A stretch of 64,000 nucleotides of DNA from Aplectana chamaeleonis (taxonomy: Eukaryota > Nematoda > Chromadorea > Rhabditida > Cosmocercidae). The stretch's first letter is position 1; every line of letters starts with the position of its first letter. Below the pieces are notes generated by a model that saw only the letters and a program-made list of their open reading frames with translations, was not told the origin of the DNA and ran no database searches. The stretch spans positions 621,001 through 685,000 of the forward strand of contig JAPDOI010000133.1 of assembly GCA_029168955.1 (NCBI GenBank), read 5' to 3'. Made by a program: the position numbers and the translations under genes. This document shows, piece after piece, positions 1-13,100 of the stretch.

Positions 1-163
1 AGGGGGCGGGCAGATACAGGGGCGGGGGCAGCTTCTCACTGGTTTAGCTTCACTGTGGCTAGTTTTTGACGCTTCAAAATGCGTAGGCGTTGTGGTCTGA
101 GCCATACTGTTCTATTTCCTTAGTTATCTCAATCACGTTTACGAGCGTGTATGCTGCCTTTAA
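1..163. mobile_element. Right half of a TTAA foldback MITE (cut by window edge)
   Basis: The right arm reads through GACGCTTCAAAATGCGTAGG and ends GTATGCTGCCTTTAA. The same arm, nearly base for base, forms the right half of the complete copy at 24702-25165, so this is a second member of that family with its left half outside the window. No coding capacity is visible. Confidence 0.75.
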
Positions 164-1197
164 CAACCGTCCCACATGCGGAATCTCTGGTTTCTTTATT
201 AAGCGAGAAACTAAAGGCAGCAGTCTAACCTATATCCCCATTTTCTAGAAACGCGGAGCTCCCTGAAAAGCATCTTTTCTTAAAAATTTTTTTGAGGCGA
301 TGCTCATTGTCCACGAGTATGATGGCGCAGATCCTGGCTTACTTTTTGGGGCGGGTCCATGACTTAGTTTTTGTTGTATTTAGGCGGGGCCGAATCGTCC
401 CCTGAAGATCAGCATATGAAATGTAGTTTTCCAATTCCTGCAAATTTTGTGATGTGCCATTGGAAGAAAATAGAATCAAAAGTTTAGAAAAAACACTTTT
501 TTTGTAATTGTTTAACTTCTGGGTCCATACGGCGCACAGTTTTCAGCTCTGAAATTTTGTTTTTTCTTTCTCCATGATGGTGTGCCAGAGCATTTTTTTC
601 TCGTCACTGTGCCTTCCGCGATAAAAATTGATGCACATACAGTCCCTATAGGAACGCAATTCCGGTCTGCAGTTGCGGACAACCTCTGTTGCAGGACGCT
701 TTACGATAATCGCGCTAGAGCAAAAGTAAATCGTGCTAGGACCGCGTGGTCTCAGCACGATTAGCGTCATGTTACGTGCTGAAATAGCGATTGTCTGCAA
801 CTGCGGATCGAAACTTTGTCCGATAAGGACAGCGAGTATTGGCGGCTACCCAACTTCAAATTGATTGTTTCCACTGCAGCAGTTGTGCCTTCCAAAGACG
901 GTCTGTGACTTTAGTCAGGAAAAAAAGCAGGACCGGTTTCAAGCTGGTGGTCGTACAATACCATCTGTCGACCACTTATTTCAGTGAAATTTGAACTGTG
1001 ATATGAATTATGACCCTGTGAGATTTCCTGTTTCGAGTTTGAATTCGGATGAGTTGTGCATCGAAGGCATGTGACCCGAAATGTAAGTTGAAATTTAATG
1101 AAATTTGGTAGTGGTGCTGTCAGATATGGTTAAACAATGGGTCGATGCTGACGATAACTGGTTTTCTTGTCTCGTAATGCAGGGGGAAGTGTTTTAG
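164..1197. other. Non-coding stretch upstream of first recognised mTERF exon
   Basis: I see no convincing exon here. Around 600-830 there is an imperfect inverted repeat (GGTCTGCAGTTGCGGACAAC against TGTCTGCAACTGCGGATC). The first exon of the mTERF gene, with start codon and mitochondrial presequence, should lie in this stretch or before the window, but I could not pick it out. Confidence 0.4.
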
Positions 1198-4100
1198 GTA
1201 CCATCGTCGAGGCTACCAGGTCCTTCTTCCACTGTTCGCAGTGTCTCCAACTCGTCTGATACAGTAGAAAGGTCAGGAGATGAACATCAGAGAGCAAACT
1301 ATGACCCAGAAGATCTAGTTCCGGGTCCTAGTATGTTGAAACGAATTGTATCTGAGTTAGAGAAGGGTGGGACCAAATTCATCCTGCCAGTGGCTGATGA
1401 GGATGCAATGAAACAACTTGTCCAACCGCTCCGATCGTTGGTTTCTATAGGTGGGTGATGGATCATGTTAATTCTTACGAGAGGCAACTATCTGTGAAGT
1501 TGTTATTGTTGAGTTGTTCCAGGAGTGAAGCCGGAGTTTGTGATTGATGCCTGTGTGAAGAATTTTGGGCTCTTCAGAAATCTTACGACTAAAGAAGATG
1601 CTTGGCAGGTTGATTTTTTTGTCGTATTAACAGTTCCGATTTTAAGGCTAACGAGAAAATGTTGTTCAGAAAATCAAGCCCTTCCAACAGAACTGCAGGT
1701 TGTCGCTGCAAAGTTGTGTGCCATCCGACATATGCCGATTTTTGAAAATTTCAGAGTTCGCTTTTAGCTAAGGGTGATATACCTTGTCCCGAATGAGACG
1801 GCAAGCGAAGAGTTCAAGGAAGCAACGCCTCTCTGCGTCTCTGACATTTTTGGATTACGGTAAAACGTCGCGTACGCAAATCACTTAGCATGTCTTACCG
1901 TAATCCAATAAAAACAGAATTTAATGGGGTTTTCACGTTCTTAAACACTTCAACTGTCGCATAAGGAGAAGTATCTGCATCGAGAGTGAGTATCACAAGC
2001 AGCGAAAAGAATCATGAAGTATGTGAAAAAAGAAATGAGCCTGTGAATTCTGTTTTTGGATTACGGTAAGACATGCTGCGTGATTTGCGTACGCGACGTC
2101 TTACCGTTATCCGAAAATGTAAGAGACGCAGAGGGAGCGCTTCTCCTTTGGACTCTTCGCTTGCCATCTCGTTTGGGACAGGGTATATATCGTCCGAAAG
2201 CGCAAGCATTTTCTATCTGACGCTTCTTCCCAAAAAAAAGAACCTGGGCGATTATCGAATTATATTCTGAAATTCAGCGGAATCATCGATTTACGGTAGA
2301 TTACGGTATGTTACAAAGGGTATATATTAGCTTGGTGAAAGTCTCAGATTTGGCTCAAAATTTCTCTGTGGGTGTAAACCTGGGACGCCGAACACGAATT
2401 TGAGGTTCATTTCTCTGTTTTCGAAATATTGATGTAGGTTGCGCCAATTAAAAGGCATTATGCATACCGTAACCTACAGTAATCTTGAGTCTGGCAACAA
2501 ACGGACCCCACATTCGTGTTCAGCACCTTAAACAACCCGTAGTTGAAAGTTTCTAGCTGAAAATCCTAAATTATTTTTCTGAACACCAGAAAAGCCTCGG
2601 GGGGTACTCATACCGTTTGCCCTTTTTATACCATAACCGCCGGTATAAAAAGGGCAAACGAAATGCCCTTTTTTGAAATCCTGGAGGCATTTAGAGAATT
2701 TCGAGCACGGATTGTTATGTAATGTCACAAACCTACAACAGCGCAAACATGGTTTTCCAAATCGGGAAAAACAGTCGCTAGCTGGTTCAAACGTCCAAGT
2801 CCACTATAAACGTGCCGCTGAGGACCTGCAAATTCTGGACGCTGACAGGCTAGAGGTCTGCGGAAACCTTATAAGGCCGTCACGTATTCATGCACATCTG
2901 AAATCGCTTAATGGGAGGGCCGACAAGTTTTTAAGTTGATTGAAAAAATCGAGTTTCCACGCGAAAAGTCGATCTTTCGAAAAAAATGGTTTTCGACTTA
3001 TTCGGGAAGTTGATCATTCGAAAAACCTCATTTTTGGATGTCTGGAGGACATACTCGGAGAGAGCGACTAAATTTTCTCGGCGACCTCCGGGAGTTTCAA
3101 ATTGACCCAAGTTATGCCATTCATTTTCTTGTCCGTTCAGATTCTAAACATTCTCGTGGACTCGTGTGGGATGACGTACGAGGATTCAATGAGAATGTTT
3201 GCCAGGTTAGTTTTTCTTTCACTTCCGTTGTCAGCGCGTCGTAGATTGGTACTAGTTTTGGCAGTTCTCGTCGGCAGTTTTTCTCTGGAAATAGTTTCGC
3301 TTGCCGTCGCAAACTCCTAAAAGAGATGAATTTTGTGTGAAATGTATTGATCGTTGGAAGTGCAGTGGCGTTATCATCTGGTAATTCCTTTCTGGCATAA
3401 AAGAAGTTTTTTTTCGTAGAATCTCTTATCGACGTGATCGTAGCTCATTGTCTGCACTTTATATCAGAGTGTTCGCCTGGTGATCTTATCTGCAAATATG
3501 TACAAGGTCTCGTATATGTGAATTTTGTTGGATTTCGAATCCGTTCTGTAGTGCTCTTCTTCTTCTCGACCTCATCGCTTCTGGTTTTTTTTCTCAAGTT
3601 TTTCTTTCTTCTTTTTGCACTCTGTGGTGATATAGTGGCGAAAGAAAGTGTTTTCTATTGCTTAGCTCCTATTTTTCCGAAGGCGTTTGATTTTGATTTT
3701 TTATCGAATTAGGGAATTGCCAGGCGTGTCTGTCTGATCTTTTGAAACTGTGTTTCTATCAAGAATTAACTGTTTCCTGCACTCGAACTAGGGACTGCTT
3801 TAAACTTCCCGTGGCGATTTGGAAAATCATAATCATGTTGTTGCTTCGGTAGGTCTGTGACAGTACATAAATGACCATTGCTGGAAATTTGCTAAATGGC
3901 TCAGAAAGGTAAGGGCACACATCAGGGAATTTTTTGGGTGTTCAGAGAAAATTTTTCGGATTTGGCTCAAAATTTTCCACTGGGGGTTATCTAGGGTGAC
4001 GACTGATTGTTTCTGTTCCAGATTTTTGTGGAACTTTAGTGATGGATCGGGAATGAGGCCAAGCAGTTTGGGAATGCTTGCTGCTGGCAGACGGGCACCA

Positions 4101-7100
4101 TCCCATTTGACATCATTGTGGGAACTGTGTTTATTGGGGTCTGTTGTGAACAGTGATACAAAAGACTTCACGGCAGAAGCTGTGAGAATCATATCATCGA
4201 GGAAAATTTCGTGGGCGGCTCCCTAATCACAGCCTGTGGCAATATCACCATCTCTGCGAACCATCTCTGGGTGAAAGAATGTCCATAAAACCATCTTTCT
4301 TTGTGGGCGTTCGTTTTCCGGCTTGTCTATTTAACCTCTATTTTTCTGTAATCGTTCGTACTCTGGCATCTCTTGTAACACTCAGTTTACCTATCGCCTT
4401 AATGATCAAACTTTGCCAATTGAAGCTGTCAGTGCCTCACAGAAACCGAAACAAGCGATTAAATAATAGTAGTTTCATTTAAGGGAAAATAACAAAAAAA
4501 AACTGTGGAAAAGCTTGTTGTTGAAGAAGTGATTCTCCTTAACCTTTCAGTGTATCGCAAAATCGTCTGGCTTTGGAGCATAACAGAGACTTCTGCTGCA
4601 TTTCGATTTAGGGTAGTGTGTGCAGTCTGCGTCAGTTTTGCAAGGTTCTCCTGATGGGTCCGGGAGCAGTGGATCAAACTTGTAGCTGAAATGAGGCTAT
4701 TTGTGAAGGTGTTTGGGCGCAAACGCCTTGTGACTGACTCACCGATCCATGCTGTAGAGACAAAGTAAGGTTATATTCTCGGAACCCCTGCCGTACTTCA
4801 GGTCGCAACCAATACGTTGCCTCCATGGGTGCTGGATCTGCAACGACGTGAGATTGCAGTCGCTTTTGTGTATTCGACAAACTCTAATCCTTGCTGACTG
4901 TACGATCATCTTACTATCTGAAGGGGTCCAGTGCTTGGCCCTGTAATGTCCAACCATTTTTTGAACGCCTCTTGGTAAATGGTTCCAAGCCTCTCCTCCA
5001 TGTCGAAGAATTGGCTGTAGGTCCTAAATTGGTGCACTAAAGTCCTTTCGAAATCACAAAAATCATCTCCATGATGCTTATTTAGCGAAGCACTGATGCC
5101 GTTCAGCTGGGCTCGCTATTTTTTGGTCATTTCTCATTCTTCGCTCTGTGCCAGGGTTGCAAGGGCACTAGCTAAAGTGATGCGATGTCTATGAATAGCT
5201 TCGATAAATATGTCTTCATATTCAAATACCAAGTAAAAATGGATTTTCTGTTGAAATCGTGCTGGAAATATGGGAGCGAATTGATGGGAATTCCTGCTCT
5301 TGTGGCTATAAAGCTTCTCAGTTATGTTATTTGCTAACAAAAATAATATATAAAAGATGCACATACATTTCGAAGGAGTTGTGAACAGTATCTGCAATAG
5401 AGTCGAACGGCATATTTCTCTCGAGTATTTCATGCGCCTTCTGCTCGTAATAGCAATAGTATTGCTGAAAAGATTTGGGCAAAGCGAATGAGCTCCTGGC
5501 GATAGGAACAACGAATGAAGTGGATTTCTGAACATCTACCAGAATCGCACAGACCTCCGGTTGGGGAAGAAGGGAAAATAAGCTGGAGTTTCCAATCGCT
5601 CAGGTCGATACTCATAATCCCTCTTATCGCCATGATTTCATTGAGAGGCTTCAGCTTCGAAATGATCGCGCTGATCAAACTCAAACGACACAGACTCATA
5701 GTGTCCTTAGTGGAACGGTATTCCGGTCTGCAGCACGCAGGCTCAATATGATCGTGCTGGGACCATTATTGATCGTGCAGGGACCCCTGTAGTCCCAGCA
5801 TGATCACCCACACATTGTCGGGGATGATACCGAGGAGAATAGACCTGATTTGGTCGTTATCACGGGGTCTAACGAAGAACTGTGAGACATCACGTAAATC
5901 GTCCAGTCTCCAGATGTTATGAAACTTGCAGCATTGGCCTTTTTGTCTATGTATGTTTTCCTTTAAAGAGCGCGTCCGGCGCAGTGGCAAGAGGCGCTGC
6001 TGTCGCCCATAAGGTCGAGTGATCGATCCTTGCCCAAGGCTAACCAGGCCTTCTATCCCTCAGGGATAGGCAAAATGATACCAGACCTGTCTGGAAGAAA
6101 AAGAACATCGATCTGAACATTGGCTGCCTCCCCCCCCCTCTCAAGTCGTTGTATAGGCCCAGTGCATACTCAGAAGCCTCTACGATTCTGAAAGGAAGTC
6201 GAATGTGTGGCGCATCCCTAGAAGGATTGACAAACGCTGAGAACTTCATGAACGTTCTCTTTATCCTTCCCTTGTGAGATTTGCCGGTGGGCCTGCTGTC
6301 AGTTCTGATTGCCACCAGCACTATGGCAGCAACGCCCTTAATTGATGAGGAGCTACTTCTATTAATACGATATGCCAATCACATTACATACACATGTAGA
6401 AGGACAAGTAGACACATTTACCGTGTGCGAAAAATCATATTGTAAAGCAAATGCTGGGCGATTCACCTCTATTTCGGATGTCTGCGAAAGTTGTTGTGGA
6501 GATTGAGCAGAGTACCCCTTATGCCTCTTGTAGACCACTTGCACTTATATGTGGGCCCTAAGTTGAATGAAATTCTTAACTTTCATAATAACTTTCTTGG
6601 ACAGGACTATTGCTATCCTTGTACAGGACTATGTGCTAGTGAAGTTGTAGAGAGGTTTAGGTAAAGCCATCGTTGTTTCTGTTACCTACCATAACCGTTA
6701 ATTGGGCCGTAGTCCACATGTAGCCGTGTAGGTACTGTCTCTTTTAGGAACAGCATCAATATCTGAAAATGGGCATCGTGATATGATCGGAACGAGCAGA
6801 AGGACGTGCATCTTAATGAATGATTTCCACAGATCACTTGAGAAGGCGAAGGATGCCGGCGCGGCAACCTTTACATGCTCTCAGTTAAAACTCAAACTCA
6901 CAGAGTTAGCCAGCAGAAAGCGAATCATCGCAACAGCGCAGTAATGGTTTGATGTCAGGCTAATTTCCGGTGCCTATTTATTGGCATTAAAGTCTGTCAG
7001 ACACCGAGGTACGTGCTTTGGAACAATTAGGTTTCAACGACCTAGTGCCATCCATCAACTGAAGAGGTATTGTGTAAGGGTGTGTGGGTGTACAATCGTA

Positions 7101-10100
7101 CGCGAACCTTATTTGGCGAAGCATCAAAGAACCGCGGAAGCACACGAACTTCAAATGTACTATATCTGTCCACACTCGTTCGTAAATCGCGCTGCTGCTG
7201 CTGAGTGCTGTGAAGCGTGTGAAATCTACTGTAGCCGACGAAGCTCATGTGTACTATATGAGTGAATACTCGCGTGCAAATTAGGTCAACAGATCTAAAT
7301 CTAAACAACTTGAAAAGCTTACTGTATGATCACAAGAAATCACAAAAGAGCTGAGTTTAACGCGAAGCCTGGATTTCAGCCAGGACTCGGACCTGCATTG
7401 CACGCTTTCCTAGCGAGAGTGTTAACATTACATCGCCGACATGTTGCTCTGCATTCCTCAGCTATTCACACGTAAACTGTGTAGGCACAACAGCGATCAC
7501 CCTATAACGGGTATAATTTGGCGAGCCCATATCGGCAATAAATCCAATTGAAGGTAGCGTTCACGACTATCATCCCCGGTGACTTTCCACAGTGAAAGGC
7601 TGGACGAGAATGATCCTAGTCTCCCAGTATCGAAGGAATGGTAGAAAGCGAGCCAGGAGTTGCAAAATAACGGCTACAAACATGCGTTACGAAGTTACAG
7701 AACCGCCCGTGCCCCATTTCCACCCCCTCGATATGAGCAAATGAACACTCAGACTACAGGATTGATCAAGTCAAGGAAGTGCTCATAAATGAGCTGATCG
7801 CTTTATTGCATTGATAGGCATCATCTTTCATAGAGGTATATTCCTCCACACTCAAAAATCAACGTAAACAAGGGAGGGCCTATTTTGGCTCAAAGACGCG
7901 ACTTTCATGTCGTTTTTAAGCATGCTTTGCTATATAGGGCACCAGATTTTTCGTAAACCGTGGAGATATTGGAATCAAAATCTATCGTTAACCCTGCTTT
8001 TAAGCTGAGGCCTGGACATCAAATATTTTTAAGAACATCAAAATTACAGCTCAAAGGCACAGTCAGCCCTCTGGGGTAATTTTTGGTGTTGTCTCCCGCC
8101 CACCGTGTGTAGCGACCCTGCCGAGCGCGAAATCTCAATTCGCTCAAGTGAGCGAGAAAAAGCTAGGAAAACCTCGACCACGCCCCCAGACGAGAAATTG
8201 GGCTATGCCCACCGATAACTTTTCGGTTTCAATAGAGGCTAGACGCGTGATGGATTATAATCAGTCTATGTTCTTGTGAAGTCATTGTGGAAGAATTATC
8301 CATCCCAAGGAGCAATCGTCGTAATGTCAAATATTCTTCATCCTGAGGGATCCCAGCTAGAACCGTCTTATACATAGAGATTTTTTGATAGGAGAAGCAT
8401 CAAAGAAAGTCGCGTCTGTGAGGAGTTTAAAGCGCAGAACCTTTCTCGACTTTTTGAATTATTTTGCAACAAATCCACCTAAGTTCTTGTAGGAGGCGAA
8501 GATCGAATGTTTTAGGGAGCTAGACCGATTTAAAATGGAAGAACCTAGATTCTGGTCGAAACCCATCGCGCGGTGTAGCCCCTATTGATATCGAAACTTG
8601 TTCGGTCGGCGTGGCCCAATTTTTCTCTGCTTGGGGCGTGGTCGACTTTCTCCTCGCTTAATTAAACGAATCCAGATTTCGTGCTAGGTAGGGTTGCTGT
8701 GCTCTGTGGGCGGACCAAAATACCCAAAATTACCCCTGACGGTTGAATGTGCCTTTAATAAGTAAATTAAAAAGTCAATCTTGTAATAAAATCAATCAGG
8801 GTATCAATATGTTGAAAGTAACGAGTTTACAATGGTTTCGTTCCAACCCTTAGACCAGTGTAAACGTCTTATATACAAGTAATGTTAGTAAGTTAAAGGA
8901 AATGTTAAGATATTTCAAAAGTAAGTGGAATTACCCCGGAACTCTTTAGTAAGGAGGGTAGCTCCACTTAATAATGAGTCTGACTACTTATAATTGTGTT
9001 AGAATATAGAAAGAAGGAAACGTTGATCAAAAAGAGGTTAAATAAATATGATATACCACAAGATATTTAACAAAATCAGAGAATTGAGAAAGGTTAAGAA
9101 ACTGTAGCAAGCAAGAACAAATGAATCACAAAAGATTAGGAAACGTTAAGAGTAAAATTTGAGAAGAAATTATACGTTAGAATTAGTAAAAGGATGAATA
9201 AGAAGTTAAAGGATAAGGATTAATAAAAAGGAGTAAGGAAAAAGGAAAGAAGTTAAAGAAAAGGGGGAGAACATAGGAGATGTAAATAAAATCAGAAATT
9301 AATAGGTTTGATACAGCAACAATTGGCTGCGTATCTTATTAAAGGTTAGTTCAAATGGAGCAGATTAGAATGCAAAAATTAAAGTGAAGATAGCGAGAAC
9401 AATCGTCATCAGCGATGGACCCACCTGCAACAAACGCTACACAAAACACAAATATGCATAATCGAATGGTAAATGAATAAGTAGGAATTATATAAGTCGT
9501 GCTAATATAGTAAACTTCTTTTTAATATCTTTAAAAGATGATTGTTTCTAGAAAAAAGGTCATATTTATATATAATGAAGTTATTTTTGTTTATACACTT
9601 AAGAATACTGTCGTACACCATCTTATTAGAATATTCATTTTCTTTGGTCAAAGAAGTTTTGAGTGTAATCAATCTACTCTTGAAATCATCAAAATAAGTA
9701 CAAGTACGAGATATTCTGAGAGTTTCTGTATAAATAGTGGCTTTCTTAATATTAACTGAAATGAAAGAATCGTTATGTGGTAACCTTTTGACATCAAAAC
9801 TAAAACTATCCGTTTTATTATAAAGCTTGGTTGAAAGCACATTATCAATAACTTCTATATCTAAATCCAAATAATTACACCTGTATTCACTAACATGTGT
9901 TGTTTCAAGTTTCAGTATGTTTTCATAAATTTCAATTAACAAAGAGTTCACATATTCAGAATTAACACTATGCAAAATCAAAATATCATCCATATATCTG
10001 AAAGGATAAAAATTACGTATATTCAAATTTTTTATTGAAAATTTATATTCAAAATAAGACATTGTCAGATCTGCCAACAAAGGGCTAACATTACCTCCTT

Positions 10101-13100
10101 GTGGAACACCAATGTATTGTTTGAATATTAAATCGCTAAAACGGCAAAAACTGTTTTTAAGCAAATAATCTGTAAGATAGATCACATCTTGTAACTGATA
10201 ATATCTTGTATAGTTACTATTCTTGATTACATCAGTGTAAAATATCTTGTGAAAACCATTATAGGCTATATATTTTTTATTAGCATTATGAAAGCAAATA
10301 TGAAGGATATTAGTAATATTATGCAAAATAACGGAATGTGGAAGATTAGTAAACATATTTGTAAAATCCGAGGAAAACAATTTCATATTATCTATGTTAA
10401 TTTTCTTGAGTAAATTACTGATATCAATATTATTGATTGCCCAATATCCTAAAAAGTTTTTATTTCTGGTTTTTATAGTATTAATGTAATTCTTAAAATG
10501 GTTCTTAACATGTAGTAATATATGTTTGAGTTCTAATGCTAAAGGTTTAACACTACTACTAGCCGCTCCAGTAATAAAACGAAATTTAATGAGATTTTTG
10601 TGTAATTTCGGTAAACAATATATTAATGGGATGCAAGGATTAGTGAAGTCGAACTTTTTGAAATTCCGTACACAGAAGTTTATATGTCTATTAATAATAT
10701 CTTTATCTATTTCATAGTTGTTAATTCTGTAAGTAACCTGTGTGTTGGTTATATTTTTAACTACCAACTTGTTATTCTCTTTTTCAATTCCCATTTCCTT
10801 CATAATACTACAAGCATATAATTTTCTACAAACTATACCATAGTTATTACAAGCCTTATCTAGAGGGCAAATAACAAAATTACTGTGAAAAATTTTAAAT
10901 AATCCTTATTGTATTTGTATTCATGAATATAATAAGTGGAGTCATTATGTATTTTGGGTTTAAACATCTTATAGAAATTATGAGTAAGAATAATTCTAAT
11001 ATCAGTAATTTGAATGTCATTAATTTTATAATTCTTATTAAATAATTTAATGACTTCTTTAATAGTATTATCTATCCAGTCATACATATCTTTTTTACTA
11101 ACTATTCCAGGTATTCGAAACTTAGTTCCCTTTTCCATGATGTTTTTGAGTGAGTAGTCTTTAATTATACTTGAATCTCCAGTAATAACCTGATTATGAT
11201 ACCCATCAATAAAAGTATCAACACCTCCTTTCACACAGACACAAACAGCATTTTACATGTTAACTAGATTCTCTTCATTAAGTGATCCTAAGAGATTGTT
11301 ATAATTAAAAATTCTGTTTGAAATTGGTAAAGAATCATTATAAACCACTCTAGCTTCCTTATAGTTGTTATTAATATTAATAATACCCTTTATAGCTGTA
11401 TTATTTATGATTCTATTAATATTTATGTCATTTAACATGTTATGTATGAATTTAGTACTAACATAAACAAAATCTTTTTCAATGTTATTATTAACTTTTT
11501 TGAACTTGTATTGAAAACTAACCATTAGGCTAATAAGAATATGTCTGATCTTGGGCGCTAAGTCATCAACAAATCCTCCATGATGACATTTTTGAATTAT
11601 ATGTTTTACAAAACTTTTGTTAAGAGAGCTAATAAACACATAAAGTTTATATGTATCCTTGAAAGAACTGATCTTTTCGAAAAATTCTTTTACATTAAAA
11701 TCAGTTTTATTCTTTTTACTACGTCTAGAACTCCTTATCCTGTTTTTAACAACTGAGAGACAGAAATATGGCTGATTAGGTTTGTACTCTAGCAGGTTAG
11801 GAATATTAGAAATGTTCCCAAATCCCTTAATATTATCGTTCAATCCCAGAGGGAAAGCCGTATTCATAAGTTTAATCCAGAAAAGCTCTTTTTCATTTAA
11901 AACGGATTTATCAACGTTAGTATCTAAATTATCTAAAATATGGAACTCTACTTGTTTAGCTGTGCATGTAATGAAATGATCGTAAAGGTAATTACTAATA
12001 TCCTGCTTATTAATGTGATATCTATGTTCTCTAACTCTATCTTTAAATTTACGAGTGGAAAGACCCACGTACTGCAAACCACATTGTTTGCATGTTAAAC
12101 AATAAATAATATTTTCAGAATTACAATCTGTGCAACTTTTAACAGATGTAAATATTTTGAGTTTGGTAGAATTACTGATTATAAATGCATCTTTATTAGT
12201 ACTTTTGCAAATTGTACAATTAGCATTACTACTATAACTAGGACACAAATCATTACCAACATCCTTCAGCGTGTAGCCATTGTCAATCCTATCTTTAGAA
12301 AAACGCGAATAATGATAGTAATCGTCAGGATTACTATCACTATTAAAAGAGCCGAAAGCGAAAAGCCTACAAGGCCGGCCTCTGCCACTATGAAGGTTAG
12401 GAGGACAGTATTCACAGGACTGCTGCCGGGTTACTGCAACCCAAAGAACGCTGCGGAATTCAATAGAACTAATTAAAAAAGAAGGTAGTCGATTTATAGG
12501 AGGCGATAAGGTTATCCCCCGAAGTAACCTCACCTTTGAACCCCATCACATAAGCCCCTGATATTTATAGAACAAGAGTTCAGGAACTCTTATCAAAGAG
12601 TTATAACGAATGGAGAAAAGGAGTATAAAAAAATTTAATTTAAACTTACCTATATGCATCTAAAAATTCGATGCTTATAAAGAGTAATATAAGTATATTA
12701 CTGATTGACAAAAGACTGAGAAATGTATTGTTCGAATTTGGCATGTTTTCAACATAGAAATGAACGTGGTCCTATATGGAATTGAATCCTGAGTATTAAA
12801 TGAGTACGGTAGCATAAAATAAAAGACCAAAAATCGATACCTAAAAAACTAACTAGCCAAAAGTTACCGTTATCCTTAGTGAACCATTAGACTAATAAAT
12901 GTTATTCTATCCTTACATCTTCTTAGTCTGTTATAATCTTAAACAAACCTTGGACTAAGCATATATACATGCATAATAAAAAAGAAATATTATAGTGATG
13001 GAAAACAGACGGCAAGATTTCCAGGAGCTAATCAATCAAAAGGTTCTGGTTGACTGGGTTAGAGTTATAGGACTTCCGAACCCTAGTCGCAAAAGCTTCG

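Larger units (their letters stand above)
8765..12990 (-). mobile_element. Penelope-like retroelement of Naiad type (N-terminal GIY-YIG)
   Basis: A sharply AT-rich block of about 4.2 kb carries, in minus-strand order, a GIY-YIG endonuclease with Cys motif (12533-11253), a CxC linker (11252-about 10890) and a telomerase-related reverse transcriptase (about 10890-9502). This order is the reverse of canonical Penelope elements, where the endonuclease is C-terminal. It matches the Naiad/Chlamys clade described by Arkhipova and colleagues. One in-frame TAA and one frameshift make this copy non-autonomous as sequenced. The 740 bases after the RT (8765-9501) are an AT-rich untranslated tail. I could not define pseudo-LTRs, and the ends are set only by base composition. 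It lies antisense in the mTERF intron, immediately beside the MITE at 8051-8758. Confidence 0.8.

Noticed and set aside
3434..3712. Hydrophobic open frame (FFFSTSSLLVFFLKFFFLLF) as a membrane protein
   Set aside because: It is caused by T-rich intron sequence, with no splice or start support and no domain.
9395..9425. CTGATGA on the minus strand as a hammerhead ribozyme core of the PLE
   Set aside because: No GAAA segment and no stem II follow at the right distance. Naiad-type elements are also reported to lack canonical hammerheads.
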